64,000 nucleotides of DNA, from the NCBI GenBank assembly GCA_949752735.1, contig OX457036.1, forward strand, positions 10,645,609 to 10,709,608. The letters are read 5' to 3'. Below are positions 36,902 to 49,900 of the stretch, piece after piece. The stretch is from Lumbricus terrestris. Its lineage: Eukaryota; Annelida; Clitellata; Crassiclitellata; Lumbricidae. Under the pieces are notes generated by a model, which was not told the DNA's origin, did no database searches, and was given only the letters and a program-made list of their open reading frames with translations. The stretch's first letter is position 1. Each line of letters begins with the position of its first letter. A program made the translations under genes and the position numbers.

Positions 36902-37444
36902 ATGACGGAGACCAACCCAAATCCTGGCCGATATCCTCCCACGGGACCCATCTCACAACGACTTAGTGCCAGTTCCTACCTTGAAGACAAGAAAATTCCG
37001 CAGATCTTCGAAAGTCTCCTGGCCGGTCTGATGCTCGAATGCCCGGACGATCACATGACCTACCTCAACCGGAAGTTGGACCAGATCAAGGAAATCGGCC
37101 CAGAAAACATCGCCTGGGACACGTTCATCGTCCACCTACGCTCAGACAAAAACCGCGGGCAGCTGGAAAACACCCCCGAGTCCGATCTACCCCACGTTGA
37201 GCAAGACACCGGATCTTTCATCTATAGCGAGTCGCTTGAGACGCCGGTCGCAGACGGAAGTTCTCTGCTCTTTCAACTGACTGATCCGATGCTTACAGAT
37301 TCCCAAACCAAAGGTGCTAACGTGTTGGAAGCCAGCGGAACTAATGTCTCGGAAGCCAGCGGAACTAATGTCTTGGAAACCAGCGGAACTAATGTCTCGG
37401 AAACCAGCGGCGCCAACGACTCGGAAGTTGGTTCCGAGCTTTAG
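36902..37444 (+). CDS. Small RII-alpha/DPY-30-like docking-domain protein
   Basis: An intact 180-residue frame with A at -3 of the ATG. An in-frame TAA lies just upstream, and a good acceptor (ttcttctcacag, ending 36863) precedes a short 5' leader, so 36864 may begin an exon with the upstream leader spliced on. Residues about 25-66 have the pattern of the RII-alpha dimerisation/docking fold: YLEDKKIPQIFESLLAGLML, then CPDD and YLNRKL. This fold makes a four-helix dimer that binds amphipathic anchoring helices in PKA, DPY-30 and cilium or sperm proteins. A conserved-looking ENIAWDTFIVHL block follows at 68-79. The C-terminal 45 residues are four near-identical octapeptides (GTNVSEAS type) at 138-169, a recent 24-bp tandem expansion. 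Ciliary or flagellar use is inference from the fold only. The gene lies 3.4 kb downstream of the RRM gene on the same strand; a 3' exon shared with that gene was considered but gives no compatible phase. Confidence 0.75.
   Translation: MTETNPNPGRYPPTGPISQRLSASSYLEDKKIPQIFESLLAGLMLECPDDHMTYLNRKLDQIKEIGPENIAWDTFIVHLRSDKNRGQLENTPESDLPHVEQDTGSFIYSESLETPVADGSSLLFQLTDPMLTDSQTKGANVLEASGTNVSEASGTNVLETSGTNVSETSGANDSEVGSEL
37313..37408 (+). repeat. 24-bp in-frame tandem repeat, four copies
   Basis: Codes for the octapeptide array at the C-terminus of the RII-alpha-like protein. Copies differ at a few bases (TTG/TCG and GCC/ACC changes). Confidence 0.9.
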
Positions 37445-38427
37445 GACGCGTGGAATGAAATGCGGAGTGAGCATATCTCACTTTCTGTGCATTTACTTGC
37501 AGTAATTAACCCGAAATAATTGGAATCGTAATCGTGAATTTATATGAAACCTGTTCAGAAAAAAACATCTTGCATGAGTGTAGCAATTAGGTTAAGGTGC
37601 TTTTGTATGAAACTAGACCTCAAGTTTATGTGTATTCAATAGCTTTAATAAGTAACGGCTGAAACAATGCAGTTGCGTATTCAGGCATTACATCATGGAC
37701 GCTTCCATTTTCTTGAACAAAATGCGTAGCTTTTTACACCATGAAATCTTTTTTGCTGTATAATCTGTCTTCCTAGTTTTCCATCAGAGGTACATGTATT
37801 TATTTATATAAAATCAGTTGGAATTCTACTGTAATCATTTAGAATGGTTTTTGCAGCATTTCTTGGGCTCAGTGGGAAAATTTCCACCAATAGATCCACC
37901 AAGATATTTTAAAGTTGATCGTAAATTTAGTATTTGCAATGAAACGATGTTAAAAGACTACTGTGCAATTGAATAATGTTGCAAGACTGCTGTGATTCTA
38001 CGTGTCAAGAGTGTGAGAACCTTGCCTTGATTTTTTATGTGTGGTAATTCTTCTGTAGAAATTGCAATCTGTTCATGTCGTAATAACAGTTCAGTTGGAA
38101 TAATCATTGTGTTCAAGATTTCACGCATATGTTGCAATATGAAGACTTCCAAAAACGAGACCAATCAGTATTTGCTCTGTTGAATAATTGTTTAAAACAC
38201 ATGTAAACATTTGTGTCAACAATTGGTTTGGAAAATCTATAGTTTTTAAGTGATCAATTTGTTTTATATTCATGGTGATTGTGCTTTGTAAACATTGGTT
38301 CTAAGAAATGTCAGATGTACACTGTACAATCTGATTGAAAATGCAAGTTGTTACGACTCAGTTAATTTGAAAATGTGATTTACACCATATCTTCTAAACT
38401 TGTGTGAAGCATTTTACACATAAAAGA

Positions 38428-38551
38428 GAAACCGTATGCAATACTATACCGTATGCAAATATGCAATACTATACCGTATGCAAATATGCAATACTATACC
38501 ATATGCAAATATGCAATACTATACCATATGCAAATATGCAATACCATGTAT
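38428..38551. repeat. 25-bp tandem repeat with POU octamers
   Basis: About five units built from ATGCAATACTATACC plus GTATGCAAAT or ATATGCAAAT. Perfect ATGCAAAT octamers fall at 38453, 38478, 38503 and 38528, exactly 25 bp apart. Confidence 0.9.
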
Positions 38552-38574
38552 TCAGTGACATTATTCTTCGCTCT

Positions 38575-38815
38575 GCTATCAAGGGGTAACTCCGGGGCTT
38601 GCTTAGCTGCCAGGCAACGTCGAGCTGTCTCAGTTGTAGGGCCATCCATCTGAAACGACCTCCCTTCAAATCTGCGTTTATCACATATGACCAATTAAAC
38701 TTTGTTTCATAAATCTCTCATGTCTTTTTCTTTTGCTGTGACTGGGAGCACTCCCGAGTAGCTTTCTTTAAGGAGCGCTAATACAAGTCCATAGAACGAA
38801 CGAATGAATTCTACA
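38575..38815 (+). mobile_element. LINE ORF2 C-terminal remnant and tail
   Basis: Translates as RRAVSVVGPSI, then a stop where Trp is expected, then NDLPSNLRLSH, the usual end of LINE ORF2 proteins. The tail CTGGGAGCACTCCCGAGTAG and GAACGAATGAATT follows. Confidence 0.65.
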
Positions 38816-39484
38816 GTGTTTTTGATAAAGTAAAGCCAACAACATCTCACCTGACATAATATATTCTTCCAAATGTTCTAGTGTTTTCGACATGGACAAA
38901 GCAAACAAAAGACAATGACTTGAATACGTTCAATTCATTTGCTCTCTGAAACTAGTCACCACTGCAGCTGAATTTCGAGATAAATATCACTTCAACAGTC
39001 AACACATGTATCTTAAGCACGTTAAAAAATATTTCTTGATGTCAGGGAACATAAAACAAAACAGTTTAAAATTAAACTAACCCTTAGAAGTGTTAGATAT
39101 TCTTTAGCAGAGCATCAATTACAACTTTGTTACACAAAAAGGAATCGATAACAAAATTTATACAGCTGCAAATGAACAAAGCACACAAGTTCTGATGGCT
39201 CAAACAGGAGTCAAACTGTGCAGGCTTTGGGGCATCCATAAATGACTTCTGCAAAGAAAGGGAGAGGGGAAGCCATATGCAAGTAGGGTAGTGGTGAGGT
39301 GTATGCCACGAACACATTGAAATTGAAATTCAGTACCGGTACATGCAGCTATTCAGTGCAGCCTCTGTCCTACACACTAACCAATCAGACAGCAGATGGA
39401 TTGAGCTGTGTTAAATCTAATTAGAGTCTCTTTAATGATGAGCTGCACTGGCTTCCCAGTCACAATTGGTACACGCTTGTTGTG

Positions 39485-39650
39485 GGTCGCGGTGGTGTAG
39501 TGGCATGTCCAGTGCCTTTGAGCCGGAAGGTTGCGAGTTGGAATCCTCAAGCCGCACGTATGGACCCTGAGCAAGTCCTTCACTCACAATTGCTCATGCG
39601 CCTCAGCGTGAAACTCTGATTCAGTGTCTGCGCTGTGGTCCTCTAGAAAG
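39485..39650 (+). mobile_element. tRNA-derived SINE copy, nearly full length
   Basis: Box A region GTGGTGTAGTGG (39492-39503) and box-B-like GGTTGCGAGTTGGAATCC (39529-39546), then the body GAGCAAGTCCTTCACTCACA. This copy gives the clearest view of the tRNA-like head. Confidence 0.7.
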
Positions 39651-42600
39651 GGGATTGATATGGCAATGCCAAACATGGATAATGGAGGGAGGGGTTCAAT
39701 GCATGGTAATCGCTTTGCAGACGTCCTTTATGGACCCCCCTAGCTCCCTGAAAACAAGAGTTGCATTGTCTTGAAACATGCGAGATCAAGTTCTGATAAA
39801 CAGTCAAGATACATGACAGAAAAATCTATCAAACAACCTAAGAATGTTTACACCGTCGCATTGCGTAAACATTAACATGTTTATAACATACTGTAATTTA
39901 TTTATTTATTGCCATAGAACAAAAAGAACATGTGTACAATTAGTAGATACAGAAACGGTCTCTGAGCAACAGGAAGCCCTGAAAAAGCTAAAAGCTTATA
40001 TCAACCTGGCCCCTAAATTACATTTACATTTCAGTCAACGATACATGTCACACAGTTGTAAACAAAAAAGTTCTGTTGAGACCATATGAATGTTAGCACT
40101 GACCAATATTATACAACAAAGTAGCAACACAATCAGTACAAAATTATAAAACAAAATTAAATTGAAACACAGGTGCAGTACCTAGCCTAGTAAAAAAAGG
40201 ATATATGAAAACAAAATTAAGAAAACAAGAACCGAAACTAAAAAGAAAAGGTGCTGAGGTATGCATAACAGCAAGATAATCGGTACAAAGTTAAGCGATG
40301 AATTGTTTAGAAAGACCTGTTTAGCATTCAGTATATTTCAGTAAAAAGTCTGATTTCACTCCCCTTTTAAATGAAACTTTTCTAATGAAACAATACAACT
40401 TAGATTGCTGTCATTGTAAAACTATCCACTGCTGTAACACAGCAGACTATTTCTTAGACAGAAAAACATTTCTAAATATTACAATTAATATGATAATTGC
40501 AGAGATTAGAAATTTTTTGCACATCTCCCTAAAAAAATAAAATGGTCTACTGTCAGCATACAATAGCAACCACCAAGATTAACATTCATTCTATACAACG
40601 AGACAATCTTGTGAGTAAAATTACAAAACTGTGATGCGTACATGTTAAGAATAAATGCATACCAATCATAGCTTACAAATACAATTTGTTCTAGCTGCCA
40701 TTGGGTATGCATCTCCAAGCTACTGTGGGTTTCAGACCTCCTATTCCCCCCAACCCCTTACCCTGTCTCACCCTCCTGTCTGCTCATCTGTTTAATTCTT
40801 CACTTGCTTTAACCTTCGTGTGACTGACCATCTCTATGATCTTGGAACTTCTATAGCACCATTGTTAAAACACAAAAAAACGGCAAAAACACAAAAGGCA
40901 ATGCAAAATCAGCCTTGTGTCAGCATTGGAAAGTGACTTCCCTTGCTGGCAAAAAAATTCTTACTTTTTGCTTTAAAGGTTCTATATAAATTATCTACAT
41001 TACATACCAGCGACAAAAAATTATCTTCCGCAATATGTTACAGCAATAACCTACAAAAATGCAAACAACACGCATGATTTCAAACGCTAAATTGGGGAAA
41101 AGCTCAAATTTCCATGGTTTTAAGTTTATCTGCAATTTTCAAACACTGCAAAAGTAAATCTGCTACGGAATTGAAATCAAAACATGTCATGCAAGTCGAG
41201 AAATACATTGCCACAATCATTTCAACACTCCACTAGGCATCAAGTATGCTGCAGACACATTATATAATCTGCATTTATTAAGCATCAAAACAAACTACGA
41301 GAAAAACACACTGATAAACGTCGATTGAAATTCCTTGCTATCTCATTTTGGAGTTGAAAAACATCAATGCTGCCTTTTCCCATAAGTGATTAGAGTTCAG
41401 ATGAAGATTGTCTACAACCCGCACAATTGTACTACATGAATTTCTGCTTCTTGTCTTTTTCAAAGACCAGATAAATGATAATCCAGTCCATGACTCAGAT
41501 AGGTATCAATCAATCCCATTTTTAGGTCTTTCTTTGATCCACGATTTTTGACATTTTTTCCCACTGTTCCATTTTCAGCTAAGGAAATTAAACTGTCATT
41601 CCAGAATTGATTTTAACGAGATAATTCTTATTCCCTCAAAACTGAATTCAGACAAACAACACAAAAGACTCAAATGACAAAGTTCAAAACCTCCATAACA
41701 ACAAAGAAAGAGTTGAATACACACGACTACTGTACAGTGTCAAGAAAGCGAATAAGATAGAAACCAACTGAGTCTGTACAAGTATGATTCAAGCAATTAA
41801 GTATGAAATCACCGAGAATTACTCTAAATAATCGATCAGCATTTATTTGCATACAGTTGCATCAATTTGCAAAGTTAAGCAGAAACAATGTAATACACTC
41901 AACTCTGTTTATAACTGATAACAATTAAAAACCTCTATTGTTTCAGTGCCATATCCAAAAGGCAACAACTGATGGCCCAAAAACAAGTCATGGAGACAAA
42001 GATGTTACTGACCAGTATAATATTTTAGTGTATTGTGATATTTTGTAATAATACAAAATTTTTATGATATATTATACTCAATATCACCTAAAGAATAATG
42101 TTAAAATAGTACTTATCAACCAATCAATAAATCAATCAATCAAAAAGTTTCATTTTGTAACCAAATAAAACAAAGTTTCCAAATCATTGCAGTACCAATG
42201 TATCATTGTTACAAAAAATGGGCTTAAAGGATTAAAGAAATCTCGCTGACTAGGGAGACTAAATTATCGCTAGAATATATATATGGTGGCCTTAACTAAA
42301 CTTTACCATACACATGCACCACATAGAGTAGAGAAAAATTACAAAGCAAAAAGAAGCTACGTAAACTAAGACTAGGGAAACAAGGAAAAGGAAATGCTCA
42401 ACACTGTTGATGTTAACTTTTACACATAAACACTAATAATAAGATATAAAACAGTAATAATACTCATAATGCTATAAACACAACTTTTACTCCTCACATA
42501 ATTTATTGAACGTTGATTATTCCTACCTTCGGTAGATCATTACAGTTTTGTACTCATGACTTATTGTAACACTATAATCTAAAAAATAAAGATACATTTC

Positions 42601-42908
42601 TATACATCCCAACATGTGGACGAAGACACCGGTATTTCCAGACATCTTTCTTGTCCAGAGTGGCACACATTTCTCATTCCCTAGTGATCAGATAATCATA
42701 TCTTGGAAAAAGAAAAGAAAAATAGTGACAAAAATGTCAACGTCGATCAGATCAAAATAGAATTAATCAGTAGCATCTAACCCATGAAGCCTGCAAATGG
42801 CAGAACACAGACCCCACAATTTTCAAACTGCAGGCTGTTATATCATCAGAAATCAACAACCAAGTTCATGTTCAAAACGTTAATAACCCACTTCTAGCAA
42901 CCATGGGA

Positions 42909-43408
42909 GCAATGATATTTCACTTCTACAAATAATTCCTAATTTCAATTCTGATTCAGTTATGCATCTAATTTCAGTTCTACTTCTATTCCCATCTTAA
43001 AATAATTCCTATTTCAGTTAAAATTAAAATTACTGAAAATAAATCAGATCTAATTCCAGTTCTGAAGTATTTTTTTCTCTGCAGCTATAAAATAACATTA
43101 GAAAACACAACAACCGCCAGCTATTTCCGGATTGATGCACTTAAAATGCGTTTGTCAAAATTCTTTAATTTCTACACATTTGCACTTAAATTATATTGCC
43201 TGACAGTTAGCAATCTGTACATGAAAAAATCAAATAAATATATGTAGACGATGTATCACAAAAATTTATCATAGTGCAATAATTTCCATTCTGAATAGCG
43301 CGCTTCCATTCTCGTTCCCCAAAATAATTCCTAATTTCCTTTCTTATTCTCATTAACAGAAATGGAATATTTGACTACTAATTCCTATTTCCGTTAATGA
43401 AAATATCA
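42909..43408. mobile_element. MITE-like element, 500 bp
   Basis: Flanks ccatggga and ccatgggg match at 7 of 8; ends GCAATGATATTTCA and TGAAAATATCA are roughly inverted. Inside, the phrase AATAATTCCTAATTTC recurs at least four times. Confidence 0.5.
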
Positions 43409-43437
43409 CCATGGGGAGATCACTGGAATTATCTGTC

Positions 43438-43520
43438 TATCAATCGAATTTATATAGCACCCCTTCAAGACAGCTACTCAGAGGAACTCCTGACTCAGGC
43501 ACGAATAAAGAGGAAAGTCT
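43438..43520 (-). mobile_element. LINE/SINE tail fragment
   Basis: ATTTATATAGCACCCCTTCA and CTACTCAGAGGAACTCC, the inverse of the family tail. Confidence 0.45.
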
Positions 43521-43961
43521 TGAGTAGTCAATAAGAAGATTTAGACAAGTCCCTTGGAAGTGAACGCAATTCATAGGGAGGCTATTCCAAACAGTTGGAC
43601 CCACAATCAAGAATTAATTAGCACATCTAATCACATCTCTGATCGCAAGTGCAGCACAGTCAAAAAGAAGGACACAACTCACAAAAGCACCTGTTTGGAG
43701 TTCATAAGCATGCAATGAATAAGTCTTTCATTCTTCACAGGCATTTCTTCCCCGCCCCGTTTTTCGTGCTGAGAGCACCTCTGCATAATCATTCTGCAAT
43801 AGACGCTACACATGTATAAATCGCATAGATCTATAGATACAAAACAATACAATATATACAATAAATAATATATTACAACACATCACATCTTGGATTTGGT
43901 ATGCAGAACGACTGAAGGAGACAGTGGCCGCTGATGAGAAGCAACTGCAGCCTCCGCAGCC

Positions 43962-46900
43962 TTAATCAAGCCATGGTTCGATGCACTTGAGAAAGACAAA
44001 TGGATTCTGGTGCCAGTCGGTGTGTTTTACGCCACTGATGTTGTAGAAATAAAGAGATCGTCTCTCATCCAATGTTCTCAGCCCAAACCAGTCTTCTTTG
44101 TACAGCTATATTTAAACACAAACACAATGCTTATGAAATGCAATGGAACATTTATAGAGCATTCCTTCAAGATATCTACTCAGAGGCTCTCCTTGGGCCC
44201 AGTTGAATAAATGGATTTGAACTACGTCATTATCAAAATTTGATATGAAAAGCGCAAGATACGTGAGTAAATACACTACAGATATGCCTAAGTTGCTGTT
44301 AATTACAGGAACGCAGATCCTAATTACAGTAACAAACAAGCCAAAATTTGCAGTAACATGCACTCTTAAAAACAACTCTAATGAAAATCTACTGACTTCA
44401 ATAGAGCCATTACTGTAGACAAGATATACATCAAGTGAAATATTGATCCATTAGTGAAAGTAAACAAACAAGTCTTAACATCCCTCAAAAGTCCTCCGAC
44501 AGTAATACTCAAGATCCAGAACATGCAGCAGGCAGATCATTCAAAACCGTTGGACTATATACGCTGAATATCCTTGACTAAATTGTGCTGACTTCCCCAT
44601 ATACACTAGACTCTAAATTATGGTTAAAAAAAGTTGAAACCATTCAGGGGACCCATAAGAAGAAGCTAAAAGAACATAAATAAGAAAAAACAATATCTGG
44701 TCGAGATAGAGAAAAGATTCCATAAATTTTGAGAATAGCTTCAACCGATCAGAATTTATATAGCGCCCCTTGGGGATCCCTACTCAGAGGCTGTCACCGC
44801 TCTCGTGAGGTTTTTAAATACTATACAAAACAGACATAAGCAAACAGACATCACCAACAACAGGTTAGCAGAAACGCATAATATGTCTAGTTGTCTACCT
44901 GCTGCTCTCTCATATCCACGACTTTTTCCTGATCGTCAAAAATACCAAAATGACTGAAAGAGAAAGCAAAATAATATATAAAAACATTTTTTTACATATA
45001 TATAATTATATATATGCACATATATAATTATATATATAATATATAAATTGAGCAATGGTTATCTCATCATCACATATAAAATTGCATTAACCTCTCACTC
45101 ATTAGGTCTATGTAATATTTAATTCAACCATTTCTACTTTTTCATTTATGCAATCGAGGATAATTAATAATCACTTAGCATAAGACAAGTACCTGATTAA
45201 TAAAATGACGATTGAAAAATTGTGATTACATAGCAATGACTTGTGAATCTGTTACGATAAGTAATTTTTATGTGAAGTCGTTGCTCAAAGTTCCTATCGT
45301 TTCATTGCGGCTCAAACCATTACACTTTGTTCCATGGCATGTGTGTCAATTAATTCAATGACTGTACATTTGAACTTGCTTTACAAGTAGCCCCAATACA
45401 GCAAGTTAATTAACTTAAAAGTTAATTTTGAATACTTGTCTGTCTAGCACCTCAGAATAAGAATCACAAGTGCAATAAATAAATAAATAAAATAGTGTTC
45501 AAGAGATTAACTAAATTCTGGATAATCTATATCAACAATATTTTCATATCAGAATGGATGAGTCCATTGTGCATTGCATAGAAAGAAAACCAAATTCTTG
45601 CCGTAAAAATAACACTGACCTTGATTCCCAAGGGGTAATAACACCATCGTCTGGACCACCGACCAAAACAAGATTCTTTAACCGGAGAAAATTCTGGCGA
45701 AATTCTGGTACAAAAACACAGATAAACGAACATCGTATACAGAAGTGTCTAGTACTCTCAAACCATCTGATTGTCACACCTGCACCACGTTTCAAATCAG
45801 GTGAAAGAAAAACATTAGTACTGATTCGTTCGTAATGTAAAAAGTTTTAAATATTTCTCAAATAATCTAGGCTACATAACAACTCATTTAAAACAAGAAA
45901 CAATGGAATACCAATCTTCAAGAGTGATCAGTTCTCTCAAAATAGCAAACACTGGAAATAAGCAACTGAGCAAATGTACCTCTGCTTCAGTGCATTTCGT
46001 CTGTTACCATGAATTGAAACAGAATAGTATTTATGCAAAGTCACAAAACATTTTCAAAAGAAAACTATCTGGCAAATTCTTAACATCCAGCAGATCATTG
46101 AAAGCAGAAGTGCTGCAGTCTGTAAATAGATGGCTTAAAAAGGATAGAGTCTCTTACCTGGGAACTGTCTGTTTATCCAGAACTGCACCACTAGTCATAC
46201 CCTGGCAGTGCCAGTCCCAAGTCTGGTTGAAGGAGGAGGGCAACACGAACGCATTTTCTGTGATTGGCCCAGTTGTCTGGAATGGGCTCCCACAGGAGCT
46301 ACGTCTACTTGCTGGGGTTATTACTGAAACATTTTTTTATTAAACTCAAAACTGTCCTTTTTTGCCGTGCTAGAGTCGGGAGCGCTTCTGAGTAGCCCTC
46401 TTGAAGAAACGCTATATAAATTCTTGAATGAATGAATGAATAATGATCCCTGTTATCATACAGTGTTATTGAACTCAAACTATTACCACTACTTGGGAAC
46501 ACACCTGGCACAAAAACTACTTGCCTGGGAACAAGGCCATAGCTAGGGGGGTGTTTTGGGTGTTTGAACACCCCCGAAATAAAAACTGTGAAAAATATAA
46601 TGCATTTACGAGCACATGATGTAAAAAGCATGAAATAAAACCATGAAAACACCCCCCGAAAATCCAAAATGGAAAATTGTAAAAAAACAGAATTAATTAA
46701 TTGGTGACATTTCGTGAAGGCCGGATGACTAAAAAGGTCATCAGTTTTTTATGAAGGAAAATTGTGACATTTGTTGAAGATTTCGGCTGGATGACTAAAA
46801 CAGGTCATCAGTTTTTTAGGAAGGGAAATTGGTGAAACACCCCCCCCCCCGAAATCAAATCCTGGCTACGGCCTTGCCTGGGAACATACCTGGTGCTAAA

Positions 46901-49900
46901 ACTACTTCTCACCTGGATTGAAGGTGTTGTTCGTGGTACTCTGGTTGTTAATCACAGCCAGATAACTGGACCACTTGAAAAACAACTTCTGCTGATGAGG
47001 ATCTTCAACGTAAAAGAAAACAAACACAACTGCAGAATTGTGCAGATGATATTTACTTTCAAATTAAACACAACAAATCATTAGGAACCGTAAGAACGAA
47101 GTTAATACACCTGAATACACATTTCTAGGAAAGAAACAAGGTAAACGAAACGAAAACACATGTTTACATTGTTTCTAAATAAATCCCAGATGTGGGAAGA
47201 TCAAGTCTTCTCAATTGAAGACACAACCAGTCAATTTCCATTCTATAAGTTCAGTTAAAAATTCAACATCCAAGTAGGTAATGGAGATCATAAGGCAGGC
47301 TACTGTGGGCTAAAAGAAGAGCAGTCCCTTGCGCTATCCCCAAGACAGCCATGGGTCTGAAGTGTTAGCAACTTCATTTTCTCAGCCTCGGCATATGATG
47401 GCAGGTGGGTAGTCCTCTCCCTTGCCATCTTATCTTTCCAGCAACAGTGCACAATCATCATAGTTGAACTGGCTCGAGTTCACAGCTGGAATAGAAATCT
47501 GAAAACAAATTCATTTTCTGGCCGAGATTTGAACCCAACCTCACAGTTGACAGTCGAACACTCAAGCCACTAGGCTATCAAGCACACAGAACTGGTTACT
47601 TAAATCCAATGCGATGGATCATAGAGAACTTCATAGATGATAGAACCCAATATTGTTCTAACAACAGGTACGAAAAACTCAAAATGACATAATTATGGCC
47701 AATGACAAGCTACCTTCATTGACACAATAAGAAATTTAGTCCACCGTAAGTTCCATGTAGTTAGCAATTAGCAACCTTTATCCACACTAAAACATTTAGT
47801 AGAATGTAAGTAATGCTGGTCCCATCTAATCGTCTCTCTCACCATTCCAGTAGTTAGCAATGGACCACTTCTGACCTTCCTTTGTATAGAACACCCTAAA
47901 AAATATCAACAACAAACATTCAACATAAAAAAATTTTAATTTGAAAAAAATTAACTAACAGAACAATTAGCAGTTTAAAATGGAATTACAAATAAAACCA
48001 GCGATAATGCCGTTCAAAGTCCTGTATGCCAGAAAATTAAGCAAGTGACATCAGAGTAAAATTAACAACTGCTAAAATGCAATTATATCTTTTAATGTTC
48101 CCACATCAAACCCACTAAAGCAGAGTTAAAAGGAAACCAACACACAGACATGTCATAATACTCAACAATAATAATTATTAAATTTAGCAAATATCCCATA
48201 ATTCATTTAAAACAAATATGGAGCATTGCTAAAATTTCATCGAGAATAAGACCAAATCATGAACTGAGTATAAGTATATAAGAATTCTTTAAAAGATGGA
48301 CGAAATGTAAATAAAAAAGTTCATTTGATTAATACAATATATGCTCAATTTTCTCATTGCTCACTTATAGTAGTCCTTGGTCCAGCGAGGAGGCAAAATT
48401 GGAGCCAGGTAGTTGGTAGCTAGAAAAGATAAAAAAAAATTATACATAACATTCTAACAGTCTGAACATACGCAGAAAACAAGAAATGACATGAATCAGC
48501 CTGCTTTATATACTACTCCATACCTTGGTACGTACAGATTTACAGCTTAATCAAAATGGCTGACTCATGAAAGTCTGTACAGTCAAAAGGCTCCATAGAA
48601 ATATCTATACAGACAGATAGACAGACAGACAGACAGACAGATAGACAGACAGACACATTCATTCATTCATTCATTCATTCATTCATTCATTCATTCATTC
48701 CTACAGTATATCTGTGTGAGCAAGTGAATGTGGACAGAGCATCTTTGGGAGAAGGGTTTCTGAGGTACTCTATAGCTCTATAGAGTACCTCAGAAACCCT
48801 TCTCCCAAAGATGCTGAAACATGACAGAGCCTTAAACAGCTTCAACTTACTTACACATAAAAGCATACACACATGACAGCTCACAAGCATTGAATTAGGA
48901 CCTAATGCCCGCAGTTCACAGTCACATTATGTAGAATCAAAACAGGAGCATACAGTTTACTCATTCATTCACAGGCTACACTAATTATCGATGTTTACCA
49001 AAGAAAAATTATCTTGGGTTGCTTGACACTAAACAGTAAACATGAGAGAGAGAGAGAGTTTGGCCTGAATTACAATTAACGATTTCAGCAAGTAGGTACA
49101 GATAATAATGTGTTCGCATAATAGTTTTCACTTTGCTTTTTTATCATATAGAGCAAAAATTTTGCATCGATTCTGGTAATAGCTGTGCCTCTTGAGTTTC
49201 AGTTTTTGTTTGCTTATTGTCACTGCCTAATTTAATTGCCGTTAAAGTTTGACCTTCGCAATCACAGACTGTGTGCTGTGCTGTACACACTGCACAATAT
49301 TTAACAACTTCACAAACATGCAAAGAACCTCACAAACTCATTAAGGATGAGATATGATACTTGCGTCCATATTGGCCCCCTTGCGGCGAACTCAGAGAAA
49401 TGAAATTGATGACGTTGTGAGTCGGCATCGTTTCCAGAACCCCTCGACAGATCAATCCACCTGGAAAACGACGAAGGTAAGAACAGGTAAAGGAAAACGA
49501 CCTACTTACATCTGCTTAGCATAAATGAACCATGACCAACAACCTATGACCTACTTACAGCTATTTAGCATAAATGTTCAACGGCCTACAACCTAAAACC
49601 TACTTACAGCTGCTTAGCATAAATGTGACATGACCTACAACTTATGATCTACTTACAGCTGTTTAGCATTAATACTAACAATTGCTCAGCATGCCGGTGT
49701 CATGGGATATTCTATCCTCCCTTAAAGCTATCTGGGAGATGAATTAATCTATCCCTGTATCGAATATATTGGTTATAGACTATCCAGGGGGATAAACCAT
49801 TCTATCCCATTTATTGAAAAATGCGTATAATTGGAACAATTATGTAGTACTCAAAATTTAAAGTGACTCTAATTGTTTAAGGTGTCCTAGGAAATGTTCT

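Larger units (their letters stand above)
37445..43961. other. Intergenic between convergent RII-alpha-like and PPT2 genes
   Basis: AT-rich. It holds the octamer array (38428-38551), a LINE remnant (38575-38815), a SINE (39485-39650) and one MITE-like element (42909-43408). About 39.9-42.9 kb shows no recognisable element or gene; part could be the PPT2 3' untranslated region. Confidence 0.6.

Noticed and set aside
39492..39546. tRNA gene
   Set aside because: Box A and B are present but the cloverleaf is not, and the sequence recurs as the head of a SINE.
45903..46343. 146-codon frame as a new gene
   Set aside because: Its second half is a LINE ORF2 end and the first half has no support; it lies antisense in a PPT2 intron.
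49359..49360. Canonical GT donor for PPT2 exon 3
   Set aside because: It puts the next exon out of frame with an early stop, whereas the overlapping GC donor restores the conserved protein.
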